From Prostheceraeus crozeri (lineage: Eukaryota > Platyhelminthes > Polycladida > Euryleptidae), in assembly GCA_907163375.1 (NCBI GenBank), contig CAJQUW010008672.1:124001-188000 (forward strand): 64,000 nt of DNA, in the 5' to 3' direction. Under the pieces are notes generated by a model. That model saw nothing but the letters and a program-made list of their open reading frames with translations, ran no database searches and was not told the DNA's origin. Numbering within the stretch: position 1 is the stretch's first letter; each line of letters starts with the position of its first letter. This document shows positions 12,188-23,839 of the stretch, in pieces. Position numbers and translations under genes: made by a program.

Positions 12188-12345
12188 GGCACAGAGCCTT
12201 CTATGTGACCGAGTTGTTATTTATTCCATTCTCTAGTGTTAAACATGAATGCAGAGTGTACCTATTTCAAAGGTCTTAGATTTGAACAAAGGTCTCCCGG
12301 ACGCAGAGCGAGCACTCTGGCCACAAAGCCAGAGCGCTTGGATAA
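12188..12345 (-). mobile_element. tRNA-derived SINE, truncated copy
   Basis: On the minus strand the A-box-like TGGCTTTGTGGCCAGAGTG and the B-box-like TTTGTTCAAATC are followed by a body containing TAGGTACACTCTGCATT and CAACTCGGTCACAT. The same body occurs at 18.9 kb (minus) and 25.6 kb (plus), which defines a family. This copy lacks the distal part and the tail. It is diverged from the other two. Confidence 0.7.
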
Positions 12346-12563
12346 AGGTAATGCTCGTTCAATGCCCACAGAAATTTACTTCGGCCAAATGTGCTAATTT
12401 GATTTTAAAAGATTGTTCAGGTAACTACGGGAGATTATGTCAAGCTTAAAATCAACTTCAACAATGAAAGGAGTATCCTATTGAAGCTTCTATCGAATTC
12501 TTGTCACTGCAAGTTACTGAAGGGTGTCCATTCGTAATGTGATTGATGAGCAATATGCTTATA

Positions 12564-14220
12564 CAGTCCGTTTCATAAAAAGTGGATCATCCTAAAATTT
12601 GACTAAATAAAACATAAGTATGATACAGAAAGCATTTTTCATGTTATTTCATGTCCCTAATATATTTAAATGTCCTTATATAATCTGATAAGCTATGATA
12701 CAGCAACGGTTCTTGAGAAGCTAATATTTTGTGGCCCTACCCTTATTGTCAATGACATTACCAATTCGTCTAGGCATTGATTCGATGATATCGTTGATTT
12801 TTGACTGATCTAACTTTCTCCACTCTCTTTTTAACAGTGACATAAGTTGTGATACGCCATCTGTAGGTAACAGTGAACGACGAACGTTACGTTTTAGAAT
12901 ACTCCATACATTTTCTATGGGATTCAGATCAGGAGAGCGAGCTGGCCACGATAATGTCCTAAGCCCTAATTGAGACTTGCATAAGTTGACTCCACTACTC
13001 ATGTGACACGTAACCTTATCATCCATAAATAGCCAAGTCGATGGATTACCAAGTTGATCTGTCATTTGGCCAATGTTCATTCGCAAAACATTCACATAGC
13101 GTTCAGAATTCATGGTTCCTTGCTGTATGTGAAGTTCAGAGCGGCCATTGGTCCAAATGCCAGCCCAAATCAGTAGAGTCGCACCACCTTGTACCCGGGG
13201 ACGATGTAAATGTCTCGGAATTTCCTGATCAGATTTTATCCATAATCTCAATCGACCATCACTATCCTTCAGACGGACTGATGCCTCATCAGACCAGACA
13301 ACCCGATCCCATTGATTTCGCCAGTGACAATGACTCATTGCCCATCTGAGACGTCTTTTTGTATGCTGATCTGATAATTCGATCTGAGAGGGCCTCTTAC
13401 AGCTCTCGAAATTCGAGTCAATAAGTCTTCTACGAATAGTGGACTTTGAAATAGACGAGTCTAGTGCAGCCATATCAGTTAACGAGAGACTTGGATCAAC
13501 TTTAACAAATCTCAAAATTAGGCAGTCTCTACGTTTGGATGTTTTGCTTGGACGGCCAGAGCCCTCTTTACGACAGAGTCGAAAATCATCATTATGCCAT
13601 CGATGCACATTTGTGTAAGGGACATTTAGTCGCTTGCTTGTAGCTCGCAAAGAAAACCCTAGTTCTAGCAAGGCTGACACTTTGCCTTTTGTGAATGCGA
13701 TCTCGTTATTGTTCATTTGTGCTTTGTATTGTTTTCAACCGGTAAGAGATAGATTTCTAGCTGAAAGCAATCAGGAGTGCTGACCAACACCACCGCAACG
13801 AAGTCAGGAAGCTATGGAACATGAAGTCCAGTTAATCACATGTAGCAGTTACATTATTGTTGATGAATAATGGTGCTATAGTGGCTCTGATTGACCGATT
13901 TTCTTTATTTTTGTTTTGCTTGATAGCTTTTGGCTTGTAGAACAACATATTACATAACAAAGGAAACAAATGTTATTTTATAAGAGTGAGGTATGATTTT
14001 GTTTAGCATTGCTAAATGAAGATCAAATTATCTACTACTTTTATATCTATCACAGGAAAACAACTCAATATTCATGCTTGAAATTTCCAACAATGATATT
14101 AGTAAGCACAACTGACATATCTTCCAAATTTCAGAGAAATTCGTTCAAGTTTGGCGGAGTTAGACAAAATTGAAGTTAAGGCGATGTTTAAGGGTGATCC
14201 ATTTTTTATGAAACAATCTG
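12564..14220 (-). mobile_element. Tc1/mariner element, 1,657 bp, possibly whole
   Basis: The terminal inverted repeats are CAGTCCGTTTCATAAAAAG at 12564 and its counterpart ending CTTTTT...AACAATCTG at 14220, about 29 bp with roughly five mismatches. TA dinucleotides flank both ends (12562-12563 and 14221-14222), the Tc1/mariner target duplication. A single open transposase frame lies on the minus strand. A detached copy of the right end of this family is present at 21967-22009, so the family has other members in the same intron. Confidence 0.9.
12721..13716 (-). CDS. Tc1-family transposase (DD34E), open frame
   Basis: A 331-residue protein, normal length for the family. Residues 1-110 hold paired helix-turn-helix DNA-binding domains (LRATSKRLNVPYTNVHRW, then GRPSKTSKRR). 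The catalytic triad is visible: D in VVWSDEASV (near 142), D in WLFMDDKVTCH, and E in SPDLNPIENVW exactly 34 residues after the second D. The usual DNAPxH after the second Asp is here DKVTCH, an unusual change that may affect activity. There is no internal stop. The start is the ATG that gives the full N-terminal HTH. It would cut and paste its own element at TA sites. Confidence 0.9.
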   Translation of the reverse strand: MNNNEIAFTKGKVSALLELGFSLRATSKRLNVPYTNVHRWHNDDFRLCRKEGSGRPSKTSKRRDCLILRFVKVDPSLSLTDMAALDSSISKSTIRRRLIDSNFESCKRPSQIELSDQHTKRRLRWAMSHCHWRNQWDRVVWSDEASVRLKDSDGRLRLWIKSDQEIPRHLHRPRVQGGATLLIWAGIWTNGRSELHIQQGTMNSERYVNVLRMNIGQMTDQLGNPSTWLFMDDKVTCHMSSGVNLCKSQLGLRTLSWPARSPDLNPIENVWSILKRNVRRSLLPTDGVSQLMSLLKREWRKLDQSKINDIIESMPRRIGNVIDNKGRATKY

Positions 14221-14222
14221 TA

Positions 14223-16046
14223 TTAGAAACTTACAAGTCGTCATCATCACACTTGCATACTTTTATTTTTTATACTTCCAAATATTGAATTTTTTGGTTT
14301 ACGCAATTACTATCGAAACCAGTAGGCTTCAGATGCGTTCAGTTACGTGTGATGTACTTGTCGGACTTATACATGTATTGATGCATGTCACTAGAAGTTG
14401 TCTAAAAACCATAGGTTGAGAAAGTATTACGTCAACAAATTTTGGTATTAAAGCAAAAGTGACATTCTCATTGTTCAATATGAAAATGAAAGACATACAG
14501 GACTCTCGCTGACCAATTACGTATCCTTTGTTGTTCGAGAATCAATCAATTCAATCTTATTTAGTTTTTATGAGGATTCTGTAGAAATCAGATGACCTTC
14601 AAAATTCGTTGATCAAATTTTGCTAGTGCCTTTGAAAAGGGTAACAATGCCTGGCAGCGAATCTACAGATTATATCTTGGCAGTCTCCGAACATGTGATG
14701 CGTTTTCGCAAGAATTAAAATAAATGATATAATTTCATTAAACAGATGAAATGCCAAAAATCATTCGGAGCTTATTGTGCTGATGATGCAATAGGACAAC
14801 GCAGTATTTTATCAATTTATTTGTTGTGAAGACTCCAGTGGAGTCACTATACTTGAACATAGAATTTCGACATTGAGCAATATCAAATAAGACAAGAAGC
14901 ATGGAGGAAATTAGCACAGACTAAATCAATAAAATACATTCCAATCGTTTTTTGAAAACAGAAACAGTCACAGTTTTAACGCTGAAATGTGGAAAGGTAT
15001 TCCGAAGTGGAATCCAATATTCATCATCAATCAATCTCGTCGGTTAAAAAGCTTTCGGCACTTAAGTATTTGAGATGGAACTCGGAATGGCGTTATTTTA
15101 TCCAGATTACAATCCCGGTATTTTGGCTCCCTGAGATTGGATTCTTTGTTAAAGACTGATGCTATTGACGTCAAATTTCACTTCAATATTATCAATTATC
15201 AATAATACCAGTAAGTTTGGCAGTGGCTGGATAAGTTCATCGATTAATAGGACACATGAAATATTTGGGGAATACAGCAAAAGTACCCAATCATTTTGTT
15301 TGTGTAAAATGACATCTGTTATTGCTTTTCGTGCTCTGAACTGATCATGCTTTTCAGTGAGTTTTGACATCCTAGCTTGGATAGTGATGACATTCGAATT
15401 CAAGTATTTCATGCATGACTTTATATTTGATATTGAATGATAATTTTGTTTCATTTCTCGAATGGAAATTATTACATTCACCTTTATTTCCGTCTGAGTC
15501 TGAAAATCCGACACATTCAAACTTTATACTATACGTGAGGCACTTAGTTATTTGTATCAAACGTCTGAGTGGAAAACTTCTGTTTGTTCTGCTGTAAATA
15601 ACTTCCGTGGAAGCGTAGCCCTACAGCCAGAAAGCGACTGCTCAGATGGACGACATGTTTTTGAAATTCGAGAAACCATACAAGAAAACCATAAACAAGA
15701 AAAAGCAATTAATTTTATCAGTATTTATAGATATCAATATCTCTATTTTGTTTCTGAACGATTTTAACATGGTTTCTCTAAGAGAATAAAGGAAGATATT
15801 TACTTGAAAGTTTAATGTTTTGCTAGTTGATTTGAAAAGTAGTTAGTATCAGATGAAATTCTATGTAGTCTTTTTGATGCAAAATAAAATCTTATATTAC
15901 TTGAATCATTTCAATGAATTAGAGAACAAAAGCTGACGATCAATATTAATTGCAGTATTGATATCTGATGAAAGCCGCAATTACTCGAAGACTATTAACA
16001 GACTCGTTCATAAGTCTTAACGCCCATCCCAGAAGACGTAGACATT
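14223..16046. other. Host intron, nothing recognised
   Basis: Contains overlapping open frames of 60-123 codons on both strands near 15.15-15.6 kb, without recognisable motifs. I found no splice-site-bounded exon and no repeat ends. Confidence 0.4.
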
Positions 16047-16676
16047 AGCGAATTGGCACTTATGGGTTATCTCCCCCCCCAGGTTTTCAAATTTGTCTTA
16101 AATCTGCAAAATGAATCAATCGTCACCAAACATCAGGTAGACGCACTTAGGCATATTTTCCACCCACATGCAAAGTTTTAAGCAGATCAGACAAGTACTT
16201 TTTGCATGAGAGACGATCACGTGAAGTGTAGCGAAGTCTGTAGCTTGATCGGCGCATTATTGTCATTCGTTTGTGCATTGTTCTCTCTCCTTCTTCGTCT
16301 CATCCACTGTTATTTAAAATCTTCCCACGACCACTACCTTGCCACACCTTTATTAAGCCAAGCATATTAGTGTAAGGTATGTGGCCTGGTCATCATCGCT
16401 TCACGAGTTGTCAGGAAATGACTTTGTTGACCTCAAGTGTTTTGTGCACTGACGGTGAGGTCATAAGAAGTCAGATCAAGCTGCCGGCATCCCTGCACTT
16501 CAAGTTATCGCTCCTAATTCAAAAAATACTTCTCCGATTTTCTTATATTTTTGCATGTGGGTAGAGAATAACCTCACTTACTTGTGCTCGAAGTTTTGTG
16601 ACGATTGATTCATTTCTACGGATTTTAGACAAATTTGAAAACGTGGGGGGAGATAACCCATAAGTACCAGCGAATT
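16047..16676. mobile_element. MITE, 614 bp, long TIRs and 8-bp TSD
   Basis: The element runs 16055-16668. Left end GGCACTTATGGGTTATC and right end (reverse complement GGTACTTATGGGTTATC) start inverted repeats that stay similar for about 80 bp or more, including a shared AATGAATCAATCGTCAC. An 8-bp direct repeat AGCGAATT flanks it (16047-16054 and 16669-16676). No transposase frame. An 8-bp duplication fits hAT or P-like superfamilies; I cannot decide between them. Confidence 0.85.
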
Positions 16677-16892
16677 TTCTAGCTCTATTACTTATTGCTC
16701 AATAAAACTTAAGCCAGGCTGAATTCTAATGTTGCAGAGAAATTATGTCAATTATGATATCAGACAGAGATGTAAATTCCACTGATATCTGACGCATTCA
16801 GTCAACTTTGTCCAAAACAATGTCGCTCAGAAGTTTTTTCACTTAGAACGATTGTAGATTGCTCTAGTTCAATTGTTGAATGGTCAAACAAT

Positions 16893-17200
16893 GGCATTAC
16901 ACGGATGGAGCGTCGAATTGTTCGCGCTTTCTAAGCAACTTCCACTTGGACAGCAAGGCAAGCCAGGAATCTGAGTAATGTGGTATGTGTTGGTGCAGTG
17001 AAGAGAGCTCTACGAAAGTACGGATTCTTCGGACGCATTGCTATTGGATAACCGTACCTGTCATTGCGTCACCACAGAAATCGATTTGAATGGTGTCTTT
17101 GAAAATCAGCGTGGTCTCCGGCAAAGTGGGAGCAAGTAATTTCCTCGGATGAGTGTAAGTTGGAGCTCAATCCAAACCGGCGATTTTGTATTCGATTGAA
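16893..17200 (+). pseudogene. Tc1-type transposase fragment
   Basis: Plus-strand text reads MERRIVRAF, then VKRALRKYGFFGRIA, and then WEQVISSDECKLELN, matching in order the ERRIVR, second HTH and first catalytic Asp (WSDECKFEL) regions of Tc1 transposases. Several stops interrupt it, for example after VRAF and after AIG. The region past the first Asp is lost. It differs clearly in sequence from the two larger Tc1 elements in this window, so it is a third, older family. Confidence 0.7.
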
Positions 17201-17579
17201 TTGCGAATAATTTCTTTGATGACAATTCCAAAGGTTTACTAAATTATTCCACTCTCGCATTGATAAAGAAGCACAATGAAATAAAAGTCTACAGATAGGG
17301 ACGAAAACAATGTGTGAGTGATAATCAAGCAGCAATATAACATTTCATGTGTCATCGGTGTGTGGCACAAGAGCTTATGAACGGGTCTGCATTAGTTTTT
17401 AAAAGGAAAGTTGAGTCAGCATATTGGAAACAGTATTTAAAAATGAATACTTTGAGTAATTGTGACTTTGATCGTGTATAATCAACTGGAGGACATTTCC
17501 CGCATACCGGTACTTGGAATACAAGTGCAACATTTTACGTAAAGTACTACTAAATATTTATATTGCCAGCAAAATAGAA

Positions 17580-17640
17580 TAAAAGTAAATATGCTGCCCA
17601 ACGTTTCGAGCTACAAGCTCATCGACTGGGGCTATAGGCC
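17580..17640 (-). ncRNA. Penelope-type end with degenerate hammerhead core
   Basis: On the minus strand GATGA is followed by a 5-bp stem GAGCT/AGCTC with a 3-nt loop, then GAAAC and GTTGGGCAGCATATT. This GATGA-stem-GAAACGTTGGG arrangement is like the hammerhead motif carried in the terminal repeats of Penelope-like elements. The expected CT before GATGA reads TC, so the core is mutated. No Penelope coding sequence is adjacent, but a GIY-YIG fragment of one occurs at 49.3 kb. Confidence 0.4.
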
Positions 17641-17679
17641 TACACGAAACCTCTGACCTCCGCAGACGACTGACCTCGC

Positions 17680-18065
17680 ATTCACTCACTCACCCACTGA
17701 CTCACACTCACTCACTCAAGCACTCATGTTCGCACCCACGCACGCATGTACTCTCACACACTCGCTCATGCTCGCACGCATGCATGCACTCACACACTCA
17801 CTCACGCATGTACGTGCTACCTCACTCTCTCACCTACTCACTCATGCTCGCACGCACTCACTCACCCACTGACTCACTCACTGACTCACTAATGCTCGCA
17901 CGCACTTACGTGCTACCTCACTCTCTCACCAACTCACTCATGCTCGTGCGCACTCACTCACCCACTGACTCACTCACTGACTCACTAATGCTCGCACGCA
18001 CGCACGCATGCGCTACCTCACTCTCTCACCCACTCACTCAAGCACTCATTCTTCTAACATGCACT
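17680..18065. repeat. CACTCA-type simple repeat / minisatellite
   Basis: About 380 bp made of CACTCACT, GACTCACT, CTCGCACGCA and similar short units, in partly higher-order repeats (a block CCCACTGACTCACTCACTGA recurs). It gives a meaningless open frame of repeated His-Ser-Leu-Thr peptides. Such tracts are length-variable. Confidence 0.95.
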
Positions 18066-18867
18066 CTCGCATATTCCAATCCACTTCCAAGTTAATAAGT
18101 CAAGTTAGAGCTATATGAGGTGACAGTAAATAACAAAGAATTTCTTCAGTCTGCTGAAGTGATTTTATGAACTGTTTTACCTTTACCTTCATCATGAGTT
18201 TGTCGATAATCGTCGAATATTTCAGTCTCAGGATGACGAGGATGATAAGATAATAATGTCTTCACTGTATCAATATTCCCTTGGGTAATAATTCTTAACG
18301 GTCTTCCTATTTCATCTGAAGATTACAATGCTCAGTATGAAACTAGAACTACTGTAAGTAACACGTCGATGGGGTGACATGCAATCACGATAATTGCTAA
18401 ATAATGTAAATTCGGAAATTTCTTGATTTGTTTATTAAAGGAATAGTTAAGTTTACTATTATGATTTCTTCCTTTTATTACCTTAATATTTAAATAAATT
18501 TGATTCCTGTTTTTTACATAATTCGATGCTTTTGTCGACGATGCGACTTAAATCAATTAGTATCACAAAACGTTTTGCACTACCGATAGATGTCGGGGTG
18601 GTACTTAGCCAACATCAGTTAATTTGTTTGCTTGACGGCACCCTAGGAGTCAAATTCGAATGTCACGAAATTCTGTTATCAGAGCATTGTGGCATAGTGA
18701 CTAATAATTTTTGCTTGCCTATGCACCTTGATCATAAGTCATTGTAAAGTGCCAGTTTTAGTGGGTAGAGATTGAAGAAAATGTCCACAGACTTGAAACA
18801 TTAAACAGACAAATAGTAGAACAGACAGTCATCTTGTCCAACCATGCTATGTGATGAAGTATACAAA
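18066..18867. other. Host intron, nothing recognised
   Basis: AT-rich. No gene or repeat ends recognised. Confidence 0.4.
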
Positions 18868-19085
18868 TGAAGCCTATTTATACTCGGAAGCACATTAGGC
18901 ATGGAGTATTTCTTCCATGTGACCGAGTTGTTATTTATCCCACTCCCATTTTTTTGTGCTGAGTGTCTATCAAGAATGCAGAGTGTACCTATTTTAAAAG
19001 TCTTACGTTTGACTCGACCAAGGTTTGAACAAAGTTCTCCTGTTCGCATAGCGAACATGCAACCACAAGCTCACAGCGCCGGTCA
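18868..19085 (-). mobile_element. tRNA-derived SINE, family of 12.2 and 25.6 kb
   Basis: Minus-strand head GGCGCTGTGAGCTTGTGGT, B-box-like TTGTTCAAACC, body TAGGTACACTCTGCATTC, then CAACTCGGTCACATGGAAG and the distal GTGCTTCCGAGTATAAATAGG. It is close to the 25.6-kb copy over its whole length, including the AAATAGGTACACTC junction after the tRNA-related part. Confidence 0.8.
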
Positions 19086-19609
19086 CGATATTAACTTCTT
19101 TCTTCAAATCACAGCTTGAAGGAAGAGGATGAGCATATTAACCAAAGGTGATCCTCAGCAGAAGATCAAAGGAGAAGAAGGAGAAAAGCAAAGAAAGAAA
19201 TTTGGGTATGATGAAGAAAACCAAGTAATTAAAAATATAGAAGGGCGTATAATTCATTACCATGGATGAAAATTTTTTGCTTTTTTGAGGCATAATCATT
19301 GGGTCAAGAGATTATCTCAAATTTGCAATATCATCGAAAGGGGTACGGTGCCCTCTAAACCTATTTCGTGAACAAATGTACTTCCACAGAGAAGTTTGTA
19401 TAGCTGAGAACTCATTTATTTCTACAAAGAAGTGTGAAATTTAAAACACAGGAGTCGAAAAGATTCCTAAGAGCAAATTGGATTAATTTTTTTTTCGTTG
19501 GCCAAAAAACCATAAAAGTCACTTGTGTTTCATGTGCGTGATATATGCAGGCTATAGACAGAAGGAACTTTCTCTTATTTTATCAGCAGACAGAAGCGAA
19601 TCTTCTACA

Positions 19610-19875
19610 GGGGCTTCATGGAAATTTGCGGTGGGTAAGACACCCGCCTACACGAGCCGCCCCTGGTCTGCTGCTTCTCCAGATGTTGATATTAGGGAAT
19701 GATGGCTTAGCGTCACTGCTCCCTCACGGTACTGACACAGTCAGACTTCATCTGGAGCATTGCGATCTTTTAGCCCGTATGCCCTACCTGCCAACTTCCA
19801 GTGACACATTCGTGACTCGACCACTGGACCGAAAGATCCCTAGTCACTGTGCCACGGAAACCACGCTGATATTGT
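19610..19875 (-). other. GC-richer segment, possible SINE
   Basis: This stretch is noticeably richer in G+C than its surroundings. On the minus strand TCCGTGGCACAGTGACTAGG and, about 35 nt on, GTGGTCGAGTCAC are weakly like pol III A and B boxes. No second copy in the window and no target duplication support it. Confidence 0.3.
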
Positions 19876-20126
19876 GGATGAAGTTAAGCAAAATGTGAGA
19901 AAGGAATTTTGTTATTCAGTTTTCCTGTCGTCAACATCTGCCCATTCTGATAAGATTTACCGTCAGTTGAATTCTTAAATTCAATGTTTGATGTTGTACT
20001 GTTCTTAGAAATGGGGTAAACATTTTTTACAAATTTTCAATAGTCCATTCTAAGCCCGAATGAAAGAATAATGCAAACACCGTATTTTGTATGTTTCAAG
20101 CATTCTTTCTAGAGCGATTTATTTTT

Positions 20127-20264
20127 AATTAAGCTGGTGAATCACTAGCAAGCTCTATTGTTGCAATAGTCAACACATTTCCTGAAATTTTACTTTTGCT
20201 CTTCAATCTCAGCTAGACAGTTATTTGGTAATGATTAATATCTGTTTAGGTCACCAGCTTAATT
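20127..20264. repeat. Short inverted-repeat element
   Basis: AATTAAGCTGGTGA (20127-20140) and its exact reverse complement TCACCAGCTTAATT (20251-20264) bracket about 110 bp. It could be a very short MITE or a chance-preserved hairpin. No coding content. Confidence 0.6.
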
Positions 20265-21262
20265 CAAACTTAATTAAAGTTGCGTTAACGGAACGTTGAT
20301 TGCGAAAAATGTCGAGATTTTGGATAAATGTGAAAGGAGAGTATCATCTGGCTTCGGAGAAACGGCTGACCGAAAATCCTTCAGAAAATCCAATTTATTC
20401 AAAACTCCTAAGTGAATTGGCATTTCAATTTATTTGTTGATATTAGGAACGGAGGAATGCTGAAATTATGCTGTTTTCTTCTCAAGTGCAACTATTTTAC
20501 ACAATGCATTTACTAAGGAAATGTCATGATATGAGCTATTTAAAGATAAGAGTCACATGTCAATGAATGTGAGCAAACCGCGTAAAACGATTCATAGTTA
20601 AATGTAAAGATGTAGGATGATTAGAGAAAGCTTTAATTTCATTTACTTTGTTTGATAAAAATACGTTTTTCATGATCAGCAACTTGTAATTCTATCAATG
20701 GATAAGTCATAAAATGGTTCATAACTTATGCATAACTTTAATTTACACCATTAGCGGCATGATATATTATATACATGGATCATGTTCAGTATAAAAGTAA
20801 TCTGCAGAACAAAATGGTAGTAAATGCGCGGATAAAGCACTGAATCCAACAAAAGTTGTGCATGAAATGAATAGCAATCTAAGTCATGATTGAATACAAA
20901 ATGAAAGTGCAATGAATAATGCACTGAAATTACAAAATGCAAAGAACAAGCAGTTAAGATAAGATAAATTTATTCCGCAAAGTAATTTACAGGGAAGCAA
21001 GTCATGGCCACTGGTGGTAGCTCTTACACACGAGCGCAAGAATGATTTCTCTCGTCACAATAACACAATTAAAGTTCATTATTCAAACATTTTTTGAAGG
21101 CAAAAATTGACAGAGCCAAAGCACGCGACAAAGGCAATTTATTTCAAACCTTGCAAACGCGAAAAAGAGAAATTACTCAAATAATTACTTTTTGGGAAAA
21201 TACGGGGAACTAGTTGAAGCGGATTATTGGTAAAACTGCGTGTACAATGAGAAAAGGGTTCA
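20265..21262. other. Host intron, nothing recognised
   Basis: AT-rich. No recognisable features up to the LINE fragment. Confidence 0.4.
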
Positions 21263-21845
21263 TCAAATTTTAAAAAAGGGTTTAAATTTATCAAAGGGTT
21301 TAAAGAATTTATTAAAGTCGAAGTCTATGAGATCGTGGAAGGCTTTGTAAAGGAAACAAAGGTCCAACATGGCTATTCTCTTCCAAAGGGGAGCAAGAGA
21401 CAACAGTTTTAGTCGGTGATCGTAATCGGTGTACGAAATGCCACATCTTTTACAAACTTGTCGAGTAAAATATCTCTGTACGCGTTCAAGTCGATCGATG
21501 TCACGTTTGAAATATGGACTACATTTTTGAGAATTTGTCTCAAGAATAGGACGAACAAAGGATTTGTAGCTGTGGATCAATAAATCGACATTAGATGACG
21601 TAAAACCTTTCAGAAGGCAGTAGGCACGAGAATAGGCTTTGCTATCAATTCTATCACAATGAGAACTAAACTTAAGGTCCGATGAAATGAGGATTCCCAA
21701 ATCGTTGACAGAATTACTAGATCTTAAGGTAACATCATTCAATACGTAAGGAACGTATTCAGAGAATATTTTGCCAATAGAAAATACACAGCATTTGTCA
21801 ATAGGTAAATTTAGCTGCCACGTACGACACCAAATCTCAAAATTT
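21263..21845 (-). pseudogene. LINE reverse transcriptase C-terminal fragment
   Basis: The minus strand encodes NLPIDKCCVFSIGK, then DLGILISSDLKFSSHC, then RLERVQRYFTRQVC and the tail LAPLWKRIAMLDLCFLYK. These are the conserved blocks that follow the RT active site in Jockey/CR1-group non-LTR elements (DLGI..D..LKF, LE.VQR.FTR). About 160 codons are open, preceded by a short frame-shifted stretch. The endonuclease and RT core are absent, so this is a 5'-truncated copy, as usual for LINEs. Confidence 0.8.
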
Positions 21846-21966
21846 TAGATTTGGTAAAAGTTATGGTCGAAGTTAGTAAGATATAATTGCGAAGACAGTG
21901 ATGAAAGTAATAAAACAAGATCAAAGCATGATTACAGCAATCAGGAAAATGGTATAAAGAGCAAAG

Positions 21967-22009
21967 GGCGATGTTTAAGGGTGATCCATTTTTTATGAAA
22001 CAATCTGTA
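21967..22009. repeat. Detached right end of the 12.6-kb Tc1 family
   Basis: GCGATGTTTAAGGGTGATCC and the following bases to CAATCTG, then TA, match 14181-14222 almost perfectly. Only the terminal inverted repeat and a few subterminal bases are present. It is either the relic of a deleted element or an end captured by another event. Confidence 0.8.
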
Positions 22010-22788
22010 CTATGTGATAAAAGAAACAATATGCTAACACGTCAAGGACTCACTGGTCTTCACTTACGTGAAAATTGAGAATTCGTTGCGTCAGATGACG
22101 AGAAGATGTCAGGCTCGATTGAAGTGGGGTCTAGAAGGCGGACGTATCGAAACTGACCGTCTGTGATTTGAATTCTATCATAATACTTGCAGTCAACTTC
22201 GCATACCTGTCAAGGTCTGTAAGACCAAATGCGGGTGCTCTTATTTTTTAATAAATTTGGTTTGTAATTTATAGAAATGATAATAAAGGATATTCACTTG
22301 TTTCGGAATGATTCTTTGTTCTTTGTGTTGTAATCCTCAAAACAATTTCAAGTGATTTTTGGCCATACCGTTCGGATTGGTAAAACGATCATTTTCTTTA
22401 CGTTATCGTTATTATGTAGAACATAATTTCGGGCAAAGGAATTTCTAGTTTTATATCACACTTGCCTATAGAACATATAATCTATACGCAAAAAACAATG
22501 AATTTCGAGTAAATTCAATATTTTAGTTGACTTTGCCCTAGCTAATTTTGTAGCTTACCTGCACAGCGAATATGACTGACATTAGGCTATCGCATAAAAG
22601 ACAATCAATTTATTCAATTCTATATTTCGACAGCATCACTTATTGATGCGAGTGAAAGTTTTTGAATTGCTGGTGTTCGTGAGAAACCCCTGATTGCGGG
22701 TGACACCCACCAAGTACAGATGACTTGACAGGCATGACGTCATGCAACTGAGCAATGGTTCACATGTGTGCAGTCCTCACCGAGATGG
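22010..22788. other. Host intron, nothing recognised
   Basis: No gene or bounded repeat recognised. Confidence 0.4.
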
Positions 22789-23428
22789 ACTCATGTCAGG
22801 GATTGCAAATACCCGGTTTTTGCTACCACCCTGATACCGGTTCCGGATTGTAGACCCGGGTACCGGGCGGATTCGGATCCTATGATCAAAAGTGATAAAA
22901 CTGCATGTAATCCGCTTTCATTATCATGAAACATGAAATAGTTGGTTCCTGAGATTAAGTTTAAACTAATTTATAATAATACATAAATACAATAATAATT
23001 CATAATTAATTTCATAATACATAAAAACATACTGATGAAGTGATATTGAAATCCTAGGATTTTACTATCGCCAATTGCAGTTGTCACTCTGGTTATCACA
23101 AAATATCAATGGATGATTACAAGTATCTAAAATGTCGGCAATGCAATCTGAGACTGAGCATAGAGAAATGTGTACTCTTTCTTGATACATGATAACTAAG
23201 TGAGTTTCTGAATTAATTAAGGTTATATTTACCATGATTGTCAATCATAAAAACAATTTCAACAACGATAAACAGGAGTATTTAATTAAAAAAAAGGAAA
23301 GACAGCAAACTTGCTTTTATTTGTGTTTGTCTAACTAATATGCGCATATCCAACTATTATAGACTTATTAATGATTACAGCTATTCTTCATTGTAAGTAT
23401 AAGGTAGTCGGCAATCCCTGACTCAATT
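22789..23428. mobile_element. Probable hAT-type MITE, 624 bp
   Basis: Begins CAGGGATTGCAAATACCC at 22797 and ends GTCGGCAATCCCTG at 23420, giving a short inverted repeat CAGGGATTGC. The flanks ACTCATGT and ACTCAATT agree at 6 of 8 positions, as expected of a decayed 8-bp hAT duplication. The interior is AT-rich with no frame, apart from a GC-rich start (ACCCGGGTACCGGG). Confidence 0.65.
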
Positions 23429-23839
23429 GCGTGCGTGTTATTTAGGAGCTGACATGATCCTATCCCAGCCATTGTGTGCAATGAGATTGACATAGAGATT
23501 CGTTTCTCTTTGCCTAACGTGATTGGTCAATCACGCGCATTGCAAAAGTGGCTCGTATCAGCGAACATAACCCCTCAACGGTCAAGTTGCAGGCCTGTCA
23601 AGTAAAAAGTTCGTATCTTTGGCTCAATTTTCCTCTATGATAAATTCGTCAAATGTAGATATTATTTACACCGTTCGACTTTTCACGATCTTAATTTGCT
23701 GACTGTGTACATGTTTTGTGATGTCAATATTCCGGCTCGTCAGAATTCAGACTTGAGTTTGGATTGCGTTCAATGGAAAATTGATCTGATTCCCCCTCGA
23801 GACTAGTTCTGGCCGTAATCAACAGCTTTGAATGATACC

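Noticed and set aside
15149-15597. Overlapping 60-123 codon frames on both strands
   Set aside because: No motif, no splice sites in fitting phase, and frames on both strands at once suggest chance.
17784-18095. 103-codon open frame rich in His, Ser, Leu, Thr
   Set aside because: It is a translation of the CACTCA-type simple repeat, with no gene-like features.
19545-19898. 117-codon plus-strand frame
   Set aside because: No protein similarity recognised; the GC-rich segment is better seen as a possible SINE on the other strand.
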